In this document: positions 10,689 through 20,740 of the stretch, one piece after another | Position numbering within the stretch: position 1 is the first letter of the stretch | Layout of the letters: each line of letters starts with the position of its first letter | NCBI GenBank assembly: GCA_014905825.1 | Contig: JACGCN010000007.1 | Span: forward strand, 310,001 to 374,000 | Direction of reading: 5' to 3' | DNA: 64,000 bases | DNA from: Lyophyllum atratum | Taxonomy: Eukaryota; Basidiomycota; Agaricomycetes; Agaricales; Lyophyllaceae | Translations under genes and position numbers: made by a program | The notes under the pieces: generated by a model | Seen by the model: only the letters and a program-made list of their open reading frames with translations | What the model was told of the DNA's origin: nothing | The model's database searches: none

Positions 10689-11142
10689 TAGTGTTACAGA
10701 GTCGTGTCGCACCGACCCAAAAAGACCGCAACCAAACCGAACCGCGACCGGAAAAGACCGGACTTCCGGTTGCGGTCGCTGGGCAGCGACCATCGGTCGC
10801 GGTCGCGGTCCCTCAGATTTCGATGTGTTGCATGACTGGCCGCAACCGGTCGCAACCGGTCGCAACCAGACCTTTGGCCGCAACAAAGCAGCCTGTCACT
10901 GTGCTGGCTGCAAACGGAACACACCTTGCATGAACCCCCGAATTATATACATACTGAAACAATTCAACTGCCTGCCCATGCACAAACCTGCTACAAAACA
11001 CTATGAATACATACAAGGAAAGTCGAGGCATCAATATCATAATGAAGTACACGAGGTGAATAAAATGAGGCCAAGGGTCATAAAAAGATGTAGCTGAGAG
11101 CACGACATCCAACAGTCCACCACCTACTACCCACACTCCATT

Positions 11143-14100
11143 ATGGCTAAGGCACAGCCTACAACACGAAAAGGTCAGCCATCATCAAGTAAGAAGCCGG
11201 CAGCACATACCAGTATGAAAGCACCGACACGGGCCTCGAGATCCAATAGAAAGCGCCCGGTGAGTAGCGAAGACGATGACGACGACGACATGGAGGAGCC
11301 GCAGCCTCGTCGAAGCAAGCGTAAGAAACAGAAGACGTCTTCCGATGACGAGCAGCGTGCGAATTCGAAGGTGAAGGCCAAAGCGGCAGCGACATCGAAA
11401 GGCAAGGGAAGGGCGAAGGCCAGAGGTGTGGTAGTCGAGGATGCAGACGAGTCGGCGGACGAAAGTGAGGAGGGGGGGACCGAGACCGGAGGTGAGGGCG
11501 AGGGCGAGGACGGAAATGAGCATGCCGGAGGTGGGAGTGATGGTGAAGATGACGAGAACATTGGTGCGCGTACCGACGAAGCTACAGAACCCCGTGTGGC
11601 AGACGACGCGAGCCATTGCTTTTAGACAATTTAAAGAACAGAAAAGAACTTACAAAACTGCAGGATTTGAACGAGCGCCAAGCTCGAGGAATCCCGTCGT
11701 TGTTGCCAGTCAAGAAGAATTCCACGCGCGATCTTCTCCTCGTGTTCGGCGACAAAATCGACCACCAGTTCGACCAAGCGGATGGGAGGACCGTTGTTTA
11801 CAACGGCCGATGGTGCATGTTATGCAAGTTAGTTGTTTTTCGACATGATTTGTGGCTAGTTACTTACCAGGGACAGGACTGAATTTGAAGCCGCCCAGAC
11901 CGCTGGGCAACGACCAACGCGAACACTAATGCAATGCTTCCTGAAAGGTGCCAACTCCACCTGTCGTGGTCACATCATGCGGTTCCATTTCGCGGAGTAC
12001 GAGCGCCTATGTAAAGCAGGCAAGGTCCCAGTGAACCACGCATGTATACCGCCGCAAATCCAGAAGGAGCGAGAGGGAGCGGCAAAGCAGAAGAGGCTGG
12101 ACTTCACACCAGCTGTGAAGAAAGAGTTTGCGAGGGAGGAAGTGCTGCACGCAGTCGCAGTCCACGTCGCAGTTGACAACCAGGTCAGTGTATACATGTT
12201 TGTTCAAATGAAAATCTCACCGTCTGTCTAGGCGCTTATGCTAGCTGATAAGATATCCTTCCGCAATTGTCTTGTGTCCATGCGGCCACAGGCCAAGAAG
12301 ATCGATCTCCCAACTGCATATGACGTCGGGGTGTACATTCATAATGCGTTCTGCAAAGGCTTGGAGAAAATTAAGGCGGATATCGAGGTAAGACATAGCA
12401 TATATTGTACAATTACTCCCCTGATGATCCCAGGCTGCACCAGGGAAAATCTCGTGTACCGCGGACGGATGGACGGCTGATACTACTAAGCTTGGTTACC
12501 TGGGAATGACTGCTCATTGGATCGAAGTCAGCAAGTCAGGAAAATGGACCCTTCGTGCCGCAGTTGTCGGTTTCCGGCTGATTCATGGCACGCATGCCGG
12601 GAGCAATATAGGGCGTTACTTCATTGGGCTCTGTGATCGTGTAGGGATCACGTCGCGTACACATTCCAAGGTACGACAATCTCTTGACTTATAGGTTGAT
12701 ATATTAACAGACTATGTTCTACACTTACAGCTCTATACCCTTACTCTTGACAATACCTCGGCAAATGACACCCTGTGTGCAACGGTCGAGGATCAGCATA
12801 GCATTCGTGACTTAGTCTGGTCCGCCGCTGAAAACCAGCTCTCGTGTCTGGAGCATGTGACGAACCTCGCGACCGTAGACGTGATGGAAAACATCACGAA
12901 GATCAAAGCCACTGAGACCACGAGCGCTATATGGGATTATAACCCCGGAGACAGAGCCAATCGCGTTCTTGACGGCAGGCTCGACGTTATCGCGACCATC
13001 AGAACTCTGTCCATCAAGGTACGTCCGAATATATCCCATGATCAATCTCTCTCACTCGTCGATTCAGCTACAGTCGTCGGGTCAGCGTATCCAGTACTTT
13101 GAGAGTTTACAGGTTGAATGCGGTTTTGCAACCCCCCTCAAGCTTACCCTACACAGCAACACAAGGTGGGGGTCGGCTCACGGCATGCTTGAACGAGCTT
13201 CAAAGCTTCGGTTGGTATGTCTGATGGTTATCTTTCTATTTTGGCCACCTTACTTTATACATACGACAGGCCATCAACATGTTCGTCGTCCATGCAGACC
13301 AACTTTACGGCCCCATCACGACGCAACGAGCCAATGGCAAGATTACGAAGAAGATTCTGTGGACTGATTTCGCGTTGACTGATTCAGATTGGGAACGGGT
13401 CGACGAAGCGAGGGAAATTCTCACTGTGCGGACTCAATTTCATCTCTGATCTTTCACGACATCTGACAGATCTTTCAGGATCCAAACCGTGTCCTGCATC
13501 AATTCTCCTCTGAGAAGCAACCGACGCTTTATCGCGCACTCCCCACCATCGAGAGTCTCCAAACGACTTGGGAGGAGAAACTCGAGGACGACCGCTATGC
13601 TCTCTACCATCCGGCCCTTCAAGATGGGCTGGACAAGCTGATGAAATATTACACGCGCTTTGATAAGAAACCAGCCTATATTCTTTCACTGTGTGAGTTT
13701 ACTTTACATGCCGAATTAATCTGACTTATTAAACTTGCAATAACAGTTCTCCACCCGTTCTTCAAGCTTCATTACATCAAGATGGCCTGGGGAGGTGCCG
13801 AAGAACAAAGGGCCGAGATCAGAAAAGGAAATCTCGATGCGAAGGACTGGGTTGATGAGGCAAGGCAAATTGTCGAGGCCACGGTAAGTCGTCATTTCCC
13901 TGTCATTGTTACTTATTTATTCTTTAACTCTGTAGATGGAGAAGTACTGGGCGACACGCCCGTCTCGAAAAGCCGCCGCGCCCACGAAGCCTCAACCCAC
14001 TACGAGCAACGATCCGATTATGGCGGAGTATCGCAAACATCGCAATGCACTCATGGTCGAAGCAACCGAGGACTCAGACTGGCGGGCTGAACTGCGTGAA

Positions 14101-14559
14101 TATATCAAGTCTGTGCCTCAAGACGTCGATGATGATACAGATATCGTTCAATGGTGGTCGGTAAGTCAGATGTCTTAACTTTACTGATCTTCGACGTTGT
14201 CTTTATTAATCTACCACTAGGAAAACTGCAAGGTATATCCGACACTCGCCCGAATAGCGCTCGACGTGCTTCCATCGCAGGCATCATCCGTTCCCTGCGA
14301 ACGTGTCTTCTCGGCATGCAAACTCACGGCCACCGACCGCCGTTCGCGTCTCTCGGCTACAGTTTTCGAGGAATTACAGATTCTCAAGCACATCTGGCGC
14401 CCTGATCTCGTTGACCGATCGAAGCTCAACTCTGAAGAGATAGAGAGGACCACCCTCCACGTCCAGACTTTTCAGGACATGGCGGCTGCTGAGGACGAGC
14501 TTCAACAGTGGGAGAAGGAGGACCTATTGGACCTGATGGGCTCAAATTCTGTTGCATAG
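11143..14559 (+). CDS. hAT-family transposase
   Basis: I can join twelve exons across eleven GT-AG introns in frame from ATG 11143 to TAG 14559. The first exon encodes a Lys/Ser/Asp/Glu-rich tail with nuclear-localisation-like basic clusters. Next is a BED-type finger region with a C-x-x-C pair (MLCK) and a later H-x-x-x-x-H pair. The catalytic core shows the first Asp in TADGWT, the second in LTLDNTSAND and a C-x-x-H pair in SCLEHV. The C-terminal hAT dimerisation domain has WW-x-x-N followed by YPTLARIALDVLPSQ and the catalytic Glu in SSVPCERVFSACK. The enzyme should cut and paste the element and related MITEs. Exon 1/2 has two possible donors near 11564-11570. Confidence 0.9.
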
Positions 14560-15357
14560 CACCTTTATCTACGGACTGCATACTTATCTACTGCCTCTAT
14601 ATCATACCTACCTCGTATTCCTAATCCATTTGCACGTTCCCATTCCGTTGCTCGCGTTCTCGAACGTCTGGCCCGTGCGCAAGTTGAAACACGCACATAC
14701 ACGTCCCATACACGTGTACACAAGTCCCGTCGACAACGCCATTTTGACTACCTTCAACAAGACGCTGCGAGACGACTCCCGGTTGCCAACGGTCCTTATC
14801 CGTCGTATCCCTCATCAATGGTATCAAGACATGCAGCCAGAGCAGCTGCCACTCGCATTCAGGTTCCAGTGGCACCGTCTTTTGCAGGTGCGAGCATTAC
14901 TCACAGTCCTTCCTGTATCTACTGATCACCGTGACTGTGCAGGTTAACAACATCACGACTGGCCTTGACCTTTCCCCACCTCACGTACACCTCGGGCTTA
15001 TTACTGCCGGCACGCACCTCTGGAATATGGCTGGCACACACCTCTGGAACACGGCTGGCCGAGCCTTCGTCCTCGCCTCACCCCTCGCACATGCTGGCAG
15101 TCAACATCGTGAGTATCCTCTTCTGGGCTTTACCTCTCGTTGACCTCGTGATGAAGGATTGCAAGGCTAAGGAGAATATGTAGAAGTGACCTCACCACCC
15201 GCCAGCGGTGACCACCTATGTCCTTGTAAGCAATAGCCTATTTTTCAACAGTGTGATACTCATGATATTTATTAATGTCTACAGATGATTATATCATGGT
15301 ACATGTTCATTATGTAGAGCACGAAATCTATGTAGACATAGTTATATTGTACTGATG
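14560..15357. other. Internal non-coding part of the hAT element
   Basis: This lies between the transposase stop and the right subterminal repeat array. The short open frames show no family features. Confidence 0.5.
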
Positions 15358-15584
15358 AGCAGTCGCAACCGGTCGCGACTGCACCACGACCGGTCGCGAC
15401 CGAGTCTGGTCGAGACCGGTCCTAACCGGTTGCTGTAAGCCTTGCGACCATTCGCGACCGATCGCTAGCGGTCCTGTCGCGGGTCGCTCGTCTGGTGTCA
15501 ATCGAAGAACCGGTCGCAGTCGCGGTCTCTGCCAAACAGGGCAAGAGACCCGACCCGACACGACTTTGTTACACTATTCGTTCA

Positions 15585-16800
15585 CATACCTCGTTCGGCT
15601 CAGGGGAAATCACTGACATACACCACCGAGTTAGCTCTGGATATACATCGGTGGCAGTGTGACGGAGTCTATGACGAACGTTTGTGGAACGCTGGTTCAA
15701 CTTATCGAAGGAAGAAGACCCGCACAGTTCTGGAAGTGCTGAGGCATACATATTTTGCCATCCGTCCGTACGGCCCTTCATTCTGCCACCGCACCATCCT
15801 GCCGGGAGGCATCTCTTCCCGGCTCATCAAATATTTGTGCAGCGCATCCTAGTCCTGCCGCAGGATGCGACATTTCTGCACAAAGTGCTCACCTTTGACC
15901 AAGGAATATTGCCGCCACAGCGAATTTCTTCCGTAAAAGGTGGTCATAGGGTCCGTCCAGCCTTTCAGAATGATCAAGTTATAAGTTGTTACCAGAATTT
16001 GCGACAGATTGAGATGAACACCCACACAAAGCACTCAGAGCCTGTTGATTCCCAATGTCAATGGCCTCCTCTTCCATCCAGAGAGAACGCTGAATGCTAC
16101 TTCCCACCTTTAAGCAGATCATCAGACGACAAGTGAAGGACGTGAAAGGCGGACATTTTGTGCTCTTTTACAAGGCGAACAGAAGCGTAGGCGAAGTGAG
16201 AAGCGTCCTTTGCAGGCACGAACTTTGTTGCAGGCTTGCCAGTACATAAGGTGTTGTCGCGGGTCGGGATCGTTGGAGCTTAAGATACAGGAAAGCGCAC
16301 CTTACTGGACATGGTCGCTCGATTATGAGACTGGGACACTGCAGTTCGTTCGTATCTGGGACATCCCGCAGGTAGTTCAAGGTCAGCAATGAACACGAGT
16401 GAGTGACGTTGTTTATAAACAGACAGGCCACGTGCCTGCCGGTACGATTAATGTGGCCATCGAGTCAGCTGGCGCGGTTGTGCTTCAAAAGCAGGCAACA
16501 AGAACCCTATTGTTTTCCAAAAATGCAGGACAAGCATGTCCATTTGCATCACACAATTGCCCAAGTATTCCATTGTCTTCTGCGTTCCCGGTTGGTTCTC
16601 GACGGAATGTTTTGCATGCGCATCACAACACTCACTACCACTCCTTTGTTCTCAAAGCAGGAAACCATGTGCTTTCGTAGTTACCAATTGTATTTGGTCG
16701 TTTATATTTATCGTTCCCCTGTGGCGGCATTCTCGACTATAAAGTGTCACAACTCAATTCCCGGCTCAGCACATCCCCACCATCAACCTGAATCCGCTAT
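15585..16800. other. Unassigned region right of the hAT element
   Basis: A 150-codon plus frame at 15684-16136 opens without an ATG and is not recognised. The rest holds short frames only. The pre-insertion sequence across the hAT site did not reveal a disrupted gene. Confidence 0.35.
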
Positions 16801-16993
16801 TGTGAGCTTGGTTTTCACGGCTCGCATTGATTATTGCTCATTCTCGTCGTTCTAGACAGGCTCTGAACAATTCAAGCCGCCATCAACTCAATTGTGTACA
16901 CCACACCCCGACATCGCCACTGTGAGGTTGCTTTGTACTTCTCGCATACCTACGCTCATTGATCATGTTCTCAACAGGCTCTGAACAATTACA
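16801..16993. repeat. Two-copy tandem repeat, 120-bp period, before the 16993 start
   Basis: The segments 16801-16873 and 16921-16993 match with a 120-base period. Both open with TGTGAG and end with CAGGCTCTGAACAATT. Each contains a plausible 5' donor (GTGAG) and a 3' acceptor (TAG or CAG), so the unit looks like a duplicated untranslated exon plus intron directly upstream of the gene start. Confidence 0.6.
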
Positions 16994-17682
16994 TGGCCCA
17001 ACCACCGCCTCCACATATTCCCCCGTGGCTTCTCGCCCGAGTCCAGAACTGCGTTAGCGTCCCTAACGACGTCCATTTCGAAAGCGCGATGTACGGCCCT
17101 ATCGCATCCTATCTACACGCTCTATTCCCTCTCGATAGGCGCTTCATGGTGAAGCCCCAGGGCATCTTATGGCCTGACATGTCGCAGTCAGAGGCAGCGG
17201 ATGGCTCGGATGAGGAGCAGCACATGGCAATCTCCTCGGATGATAGCGACGACCCAGACTATCAATACGAGCATCCACGTTCGGATGATACAATGGCCTC
17301 CCAGGACTCTTATGGGGTCACAACAGAATCACGCTATGTTCCCGGGTCCAGCGACAGCGTCTCATATCCCGACTTCCTGTTGGTCAAAGCCACCGAGACG
17401 TTGACCGACGATAGACTTCTCCTCATCGTGGAAGTAAAAAAGAGGAACTGGCCGGAACGCAATGCCCGTCTACAGCTTTCAAGGTATCTTGCTTTGGCGA
17501 AGACAAAACGCAGGGTTCCCCAGTTGCAATGGTTATTGATCTTAGGAAACCGGACGGAGGTCTATCATTTGGAGTCAGCGCTTCATGACGCAGAAACTGT
17601 CAAAGGCAATGATTATAATACAACGGGGGCGGATCTGCGGGCTCTCATTCATAACATTGCAGTGGATAACTGGGCGATCTAG
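16993..17682 (+). CDS. PD-(D/E)XK nuclease-fold family protein
   Basis: This is a single-exon frame of 229 residues. The N-terminal 60 residues form a conserved block, PPWLLARVQ then HFE and MYGPIASYLHALFP, ending near MVKPQG. An acidic linker of about 70 residues follows. The core has YPDFLLVKATETL, then DD, then LIVEVKK. The spacing Pro-Asp ... Glu-x-Lys, each on a hydrophobic strand, is the signature of PD-(D/E)XK nucleases, and the Glu in HFE would fit the usual helix-A residue. It ends with a strand-helix pair. The gene at 54929-55887 (minus) is a clear paralogue, keeping PDF, KATETL, DD and IVEIK. DNA cleavage is inferred and the cellular role is unknown. Confidence 0.7.
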   Translation: MAQPPPPHIPPWLLARVQNCVSVPNDVHFESAMYGPIASYLHALFPLDRRFMVKPQGILWPDMSQSEAADGSDEEQHMAISSDDSDDPDYQYEHPRSDDTMASQDSYGVTTESRYVPGSSDSVSYPDFLLVKATETLTDDRLLLIVEVKKRNWPERNARLQLSRYLALAKTKRRVPQLQWLLILGNRTEVYHLESALHDAETVKGNDYNTTGADLRALIHNIAVDNWAI

Positions 17683-17838
17683 GTCAATAGTTTTGTACAT
17701 TTTATACACATAAGTTACGTATCTATGACGACCATAAACCTGGGATGCTGCTTCTTGTTGACATCTCGATTAACTAATGGTTGTGTTATAAGTTGCGCTA
17801 CCCATGGTTCGGATCGACAAACTGCTATATGCTTCCAC

Positions 17839-18119
17839 TAGAGGTGGTCAATTCTAAAGTTCATCCTTTAGTTCAGTTCATCGGTCGATGTGAGCTCGAC
17901 GGGATTACCCATGAACTGCGTTTTCAGGATTGAGGGCATCAGTTCGTCTAACAGTTCATCGACGGAGACGCTGGAAAGAGCGGCGGCCAGCAAGTCTGGT
18001 GTTGCTTCAAGCAACACCAGTTCATCAAGTGCATCAGACGGGGTTTGAAGATGCTCTGTGCCTGACGCGATGAGCTGAACTAAAAGATGTCTGATGAACT
18101 TGAAAATTGACCACCCCTA
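17839..18119. mobile_element. Short TIR element (MITE), TA-flanked
   Basis: The ends are inverted copies. The left reads GAGGTGGTCAATTCTAAAG and the reverse-complemented right reads GGGGTGGTCAATTTTCAAG, and the match continues through GTTCATC. A TA dinucleotide flanks each side, consistent with a Tc1/mariner-type duplication. No 8-bp duplication is present. GTTCATC recurs internally in both orientations. The element is about 280 bp with no coding capacity and lies 157 bases after the PD-(D/E)XK gene. Confidence 0.7.
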
Positions 18120-18166
18120 CCAAGTTGATCATGAACTCCGGCATCGATATGCTGGACGAGTTTAGT

Positions 18167-19130
18167 CTAGGCTACGAAACGATTCCAAACTCCTACCCAA
18201 TAGTTCCTCAACTTGTATCCTTGGTGAGACCCGGTTTCCTTCATGCGCCCTGCGTGTAACTGCTTTTCTTCGGCGCCAACTTGAGTGAAAGCTGGGCTGT
18301 CGGCGAAAGGGACGAGCTTAGTATCGTCGTCAGACATACAAAAGTAGAAGACACCAAGCCGTGTCTCCTTTCGCTGGTCTTCAGGCGGTTGGACGACCCT
18401 TGTGAGTCGTGACAGGACTTGATTGGCAGAAACGAGGAATACATGGAAGATGGGCCACACCTGTGGATAGTCGCGCGGTAAAAACCACCCGAAAGGAACT
18501 CCAGTGCATCACCTGCGTTGATGACCTTGACAGAACCACCGATCAGCGCCGGCTTATAAACAAAGCGTGTCCGAATTCGTACGAGAGCATTCTCAATGTG
18601 CTTAACCCATTTCCACGAGCCTTCGCGCGTGAGAATTTGCAGAGCTGCCACTGGCTGACCGTAGAGAATCGTCACGGTCCCAAAGTCTTGGGACCAGCAG
18701 AAGTTATCACAGGCTGAGTACTAGTATCTTATGACCTACCTGTGTGTCCTTTGAGCCAAACATTGTTAGTCTTACTCTCCTCATCCTCTGATCGCGGATA
18801 GCTGAGACAGCCATGAGGTCCGGCGTAGCAGGATGATTATGATACGCACTATTTCAAAAACCGCACTTCGCCTCATCAGTGACTTGACACATAGGCGGAC
18901 AGGAGATAACTTTACCATAGGTCTCGCCGACAGCCATATATCCGTGACAATCTACCAATACATCTTCCGGAAGTTCAAGCCCAAGAGCGAGGAGCCTGGA
19001 TCTTTCAGAAGACCCCGGAGATAAAAAAGAGCCTGGATACCCACCTTAAGGTAGGATGCAACACCGGAGTCAACACGTTGAAATGATTATGCCGAGCGAA
19101 TTCAGCGATCTCTGGGGGCCCATATGACAA
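18167..19130 (-). pseudogene. 2-oxoglutarate/Fe(II) oxygenase (isopenicillin N synthase-like), N-terminus missing
   Basis: On the minus strand, short exons assemble into the C-terminal two thirds of an isopenicillin-N-synthase-like dioxygenase. They read PPEIAEFARHNHFNVL, then LLALGLELPED, then CHGYMAVGETY, then EVRFLKYYPR, then WLKGHTDFGTVTILYGQP, then INAGDALEFLSGGFYRATIHR, ending with VVQPPEDQRKETRLGVFYF. The iron ligands are visible: His 18744-18746 plus a split Asp codon (HTD), the distal His in ATIHR, and the 2OG-binding Arg in ETRLG. All introns are GT-AG and in phase. The first third of the enzyme, about 120-150 residues, is absent. Homology stops near 19130, where plus-strand F-box sequence begins. 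It is probably non-functional despite intact catalytic residues. Confidence 0.75.
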
Positions 19131-19137
19131 CACTGCT

Positions 19138-20034
19138 TTGAGTGTGGATCAGGCGTTGACTATTCTAACAAAATGTCTGAGCCTTGTTTCATGCGTCCTG
19201 TATATTCAGGCTCATTCAAACGACAATTCCATGCCATCAGACCAATCTCTGATTCGTCTTCCTTATCTACAGGACCTGATAATCAAGCTCAGTTCATCTG
19301 TTCCGAGCAAGCATATCGAGAGCTTTTTCCAGATGCTTGACCTTCCTGATTTGCGCCTCATGGAGTTGGAAGGAGGTCAGGAGTACCGCCGGTTACCCTT
19401 CATGCCCCTAGTTCTTCGCCCACACAAAATCGACACCCTAGTGCTTGATGTCCAAGCGAGCACCCTGCAGGACTTGATGGAATGTCTTCACATGACGCCA
19501 TTCCTCAAGCGACTATACATCAATTCCATGTTTGTCAAGGACCCTGTCAGTATCCATTTAGATTACATCCGGGGTCTCATGACACCGGAACTGGACCAGG
19601 ATGCGTCGGAGCAGAGTCATTCAGAAGATCCGCCCGGACTTTTCACGTCCTTCCTCACCCGACTTATGCCAGACTCTTCTTCGGCAGAGGTAACCATATG
19701 TCCCACTTTAGAAGAAATTGAATTCCGGTTTGCACGAAGCTCGGAAGTTATGGACGACCACATACTCCAGTTCATTCTATCTAGGACAACTCTCGCCCCT
19801 CAAACTATCACGCGCTTAGCCCGTGCACATCTTACCTTCCATCGTGATATGCAACGAGATATTTATAATGATCTGGCGCCGGCTATTGCGATGGGTCTTG
19901 ACCTCCAGCTCAAATATGACCCCCGTGTACCTCATGCAATCGACTTGGATCATCCCACATTCTCGCCGTTTCGACATATGAGCAATACAACATTCCCACC
20001 TGAGGCATGCTCGAGACTTGCGGCCATATCCTGA
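19138..20034 (+). pseudogene. F-box protein C-terminal half without the F-box
   Basis: The frame is open from upstream of 19138 to the stop at 20034. Its sequence matches the LRR-like C-terminal part of Agaricomycete F-box proteins: LSVDQALTILTKC, LDLPDLR-x-x-ELEG, TLEEIEFRFAR and a final RLARAHLTF block. There is no F-box or coiled-coil N-terminus, and the first in-frame ATG is internal (about 19231). The missing half should lie where the minus-strand oxygenase fragment now sits, so this is a decapitated gene at a rearrangement junction. Confidence 0.6.
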
Positions 20035-20284
20035 TGACGTGCTCAGATGTGTGGATTGCTCAGTCTAAGCATTCGCTCCTTCCATGTCCAGATCATTTGA
20101 ACTTCGTATTCTCACACGGTCACTGAGGATCGACACCACACTAAAAACCACCTATAAATTAGCTATACGGTTCTGAACGCCGTTGTATGACCTTGTCTTG
20201 TGTTTTGTTTTGATTACAATCACTTTCAGTTGTTTCAGTCCATCCGCTCGAAGTAGGGGGTGAGGACCTGCAAGTGTAGCATTT

Positions 20285-20497
20285 TCAAAACCTCAAGACG
20301 CCGGAACGCGGGATCATCTTTAGAGTGTGTAGGTTGTATCGGAGGCGGAGCTTATAATCCACCTGGATAGCTGGCGCAGGATCTCGCTGCATATCTCGCG
20401 AAAAGGTGAAATGTGTATGAATTGAACGCGCGACACTCTGACAAAATTGATGTAGATCACCCTGCTTTAACACTAAACCCCAGTGAAAATCGGACAT
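20285..20497 (-). pseudogene. Inverted F-box 3' fragment
   Basis: The 70-codon minus-strand frame contains HFTFSRDMQRD followed by PAIQ and LRLRYN. This matches the end of the plus-strand F-box fragment (HLTFHRDMQRD, PAIAMG, LQLKYD near 19830-19920). It is a second, diverged copy in opposite orientation about 250 bases away, too short to be a gene. Confidence 0.5.
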
Positions 20498-20740
20498 GTT
20501 GGGGTATGTTTAGGTCTGCTGAGATCGGTTCAAACTCAGTCCGTCTGTTGAGATCTGTTACAAATCGTATTGAAGACATATTTTTCTCGTCAATCTGCAT
20601 CCATCCGCGCGTCGCATTGAAGCAACTGCATCGACTCGCCAACATCACTCGCCTAACGGATTTGATCAAGCTTTGGTCTAAGTTTGGCACGTCTCATCGA
20701 CTTCCATTACTGAGACAAACCACGGTGAGACAACTTGACT

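Larger units (their letters stand above)
10689..15576 (+). mobile_element. Complete autonomous-type hAT DNA transposon (4888 bp)
   Basis: The terminal inverted repeats begin TAGTGTTACAGAGTCG on the left and TAGTGTAACAAAGTCG on the reverse-complemented right end, matching at 19 of the first 21 bases. Perfect 8-bp target duplications TTCGTTCA lie at 10681-10688 and 15577-15584. Each end carries a subterminal array of ACCGGTCGCA-type motifs (about 10725-10880 and 15358-15530), the usual kind of hAT transposase binding region. The single transposase gene inside (11143-14559) has no visible lesion. Intact repeats, duplications and gene together indicate a young and possibly active element. Confidence 0.93.

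Noticed and set aside
9330..16000. A host gene interrupted by MITE copy 1 and the hAT element
   Set aside because: Removing both elements and one target duplication each did not give a longer or recognisable frame on either strand.
15684..16136. 150-codon plus-strand frame as a gene
   Set aside because: It opens with GTG, has no upstream in-frame ATG that I could connect, and shows no domain pattern.
18167..19130. TET/JBP-type oxygenase linked to the nearby Plavaka/KDZ-like transposon
   Set aside because: TET/JBP genes are known passengers of related fungal transposons, but the motifs here (ELPED, GHTD, SGGFYRATIHR) belong to isopenicillin-N-synthase-like enzymes, and the fragment is oppositely oriented and truncated.
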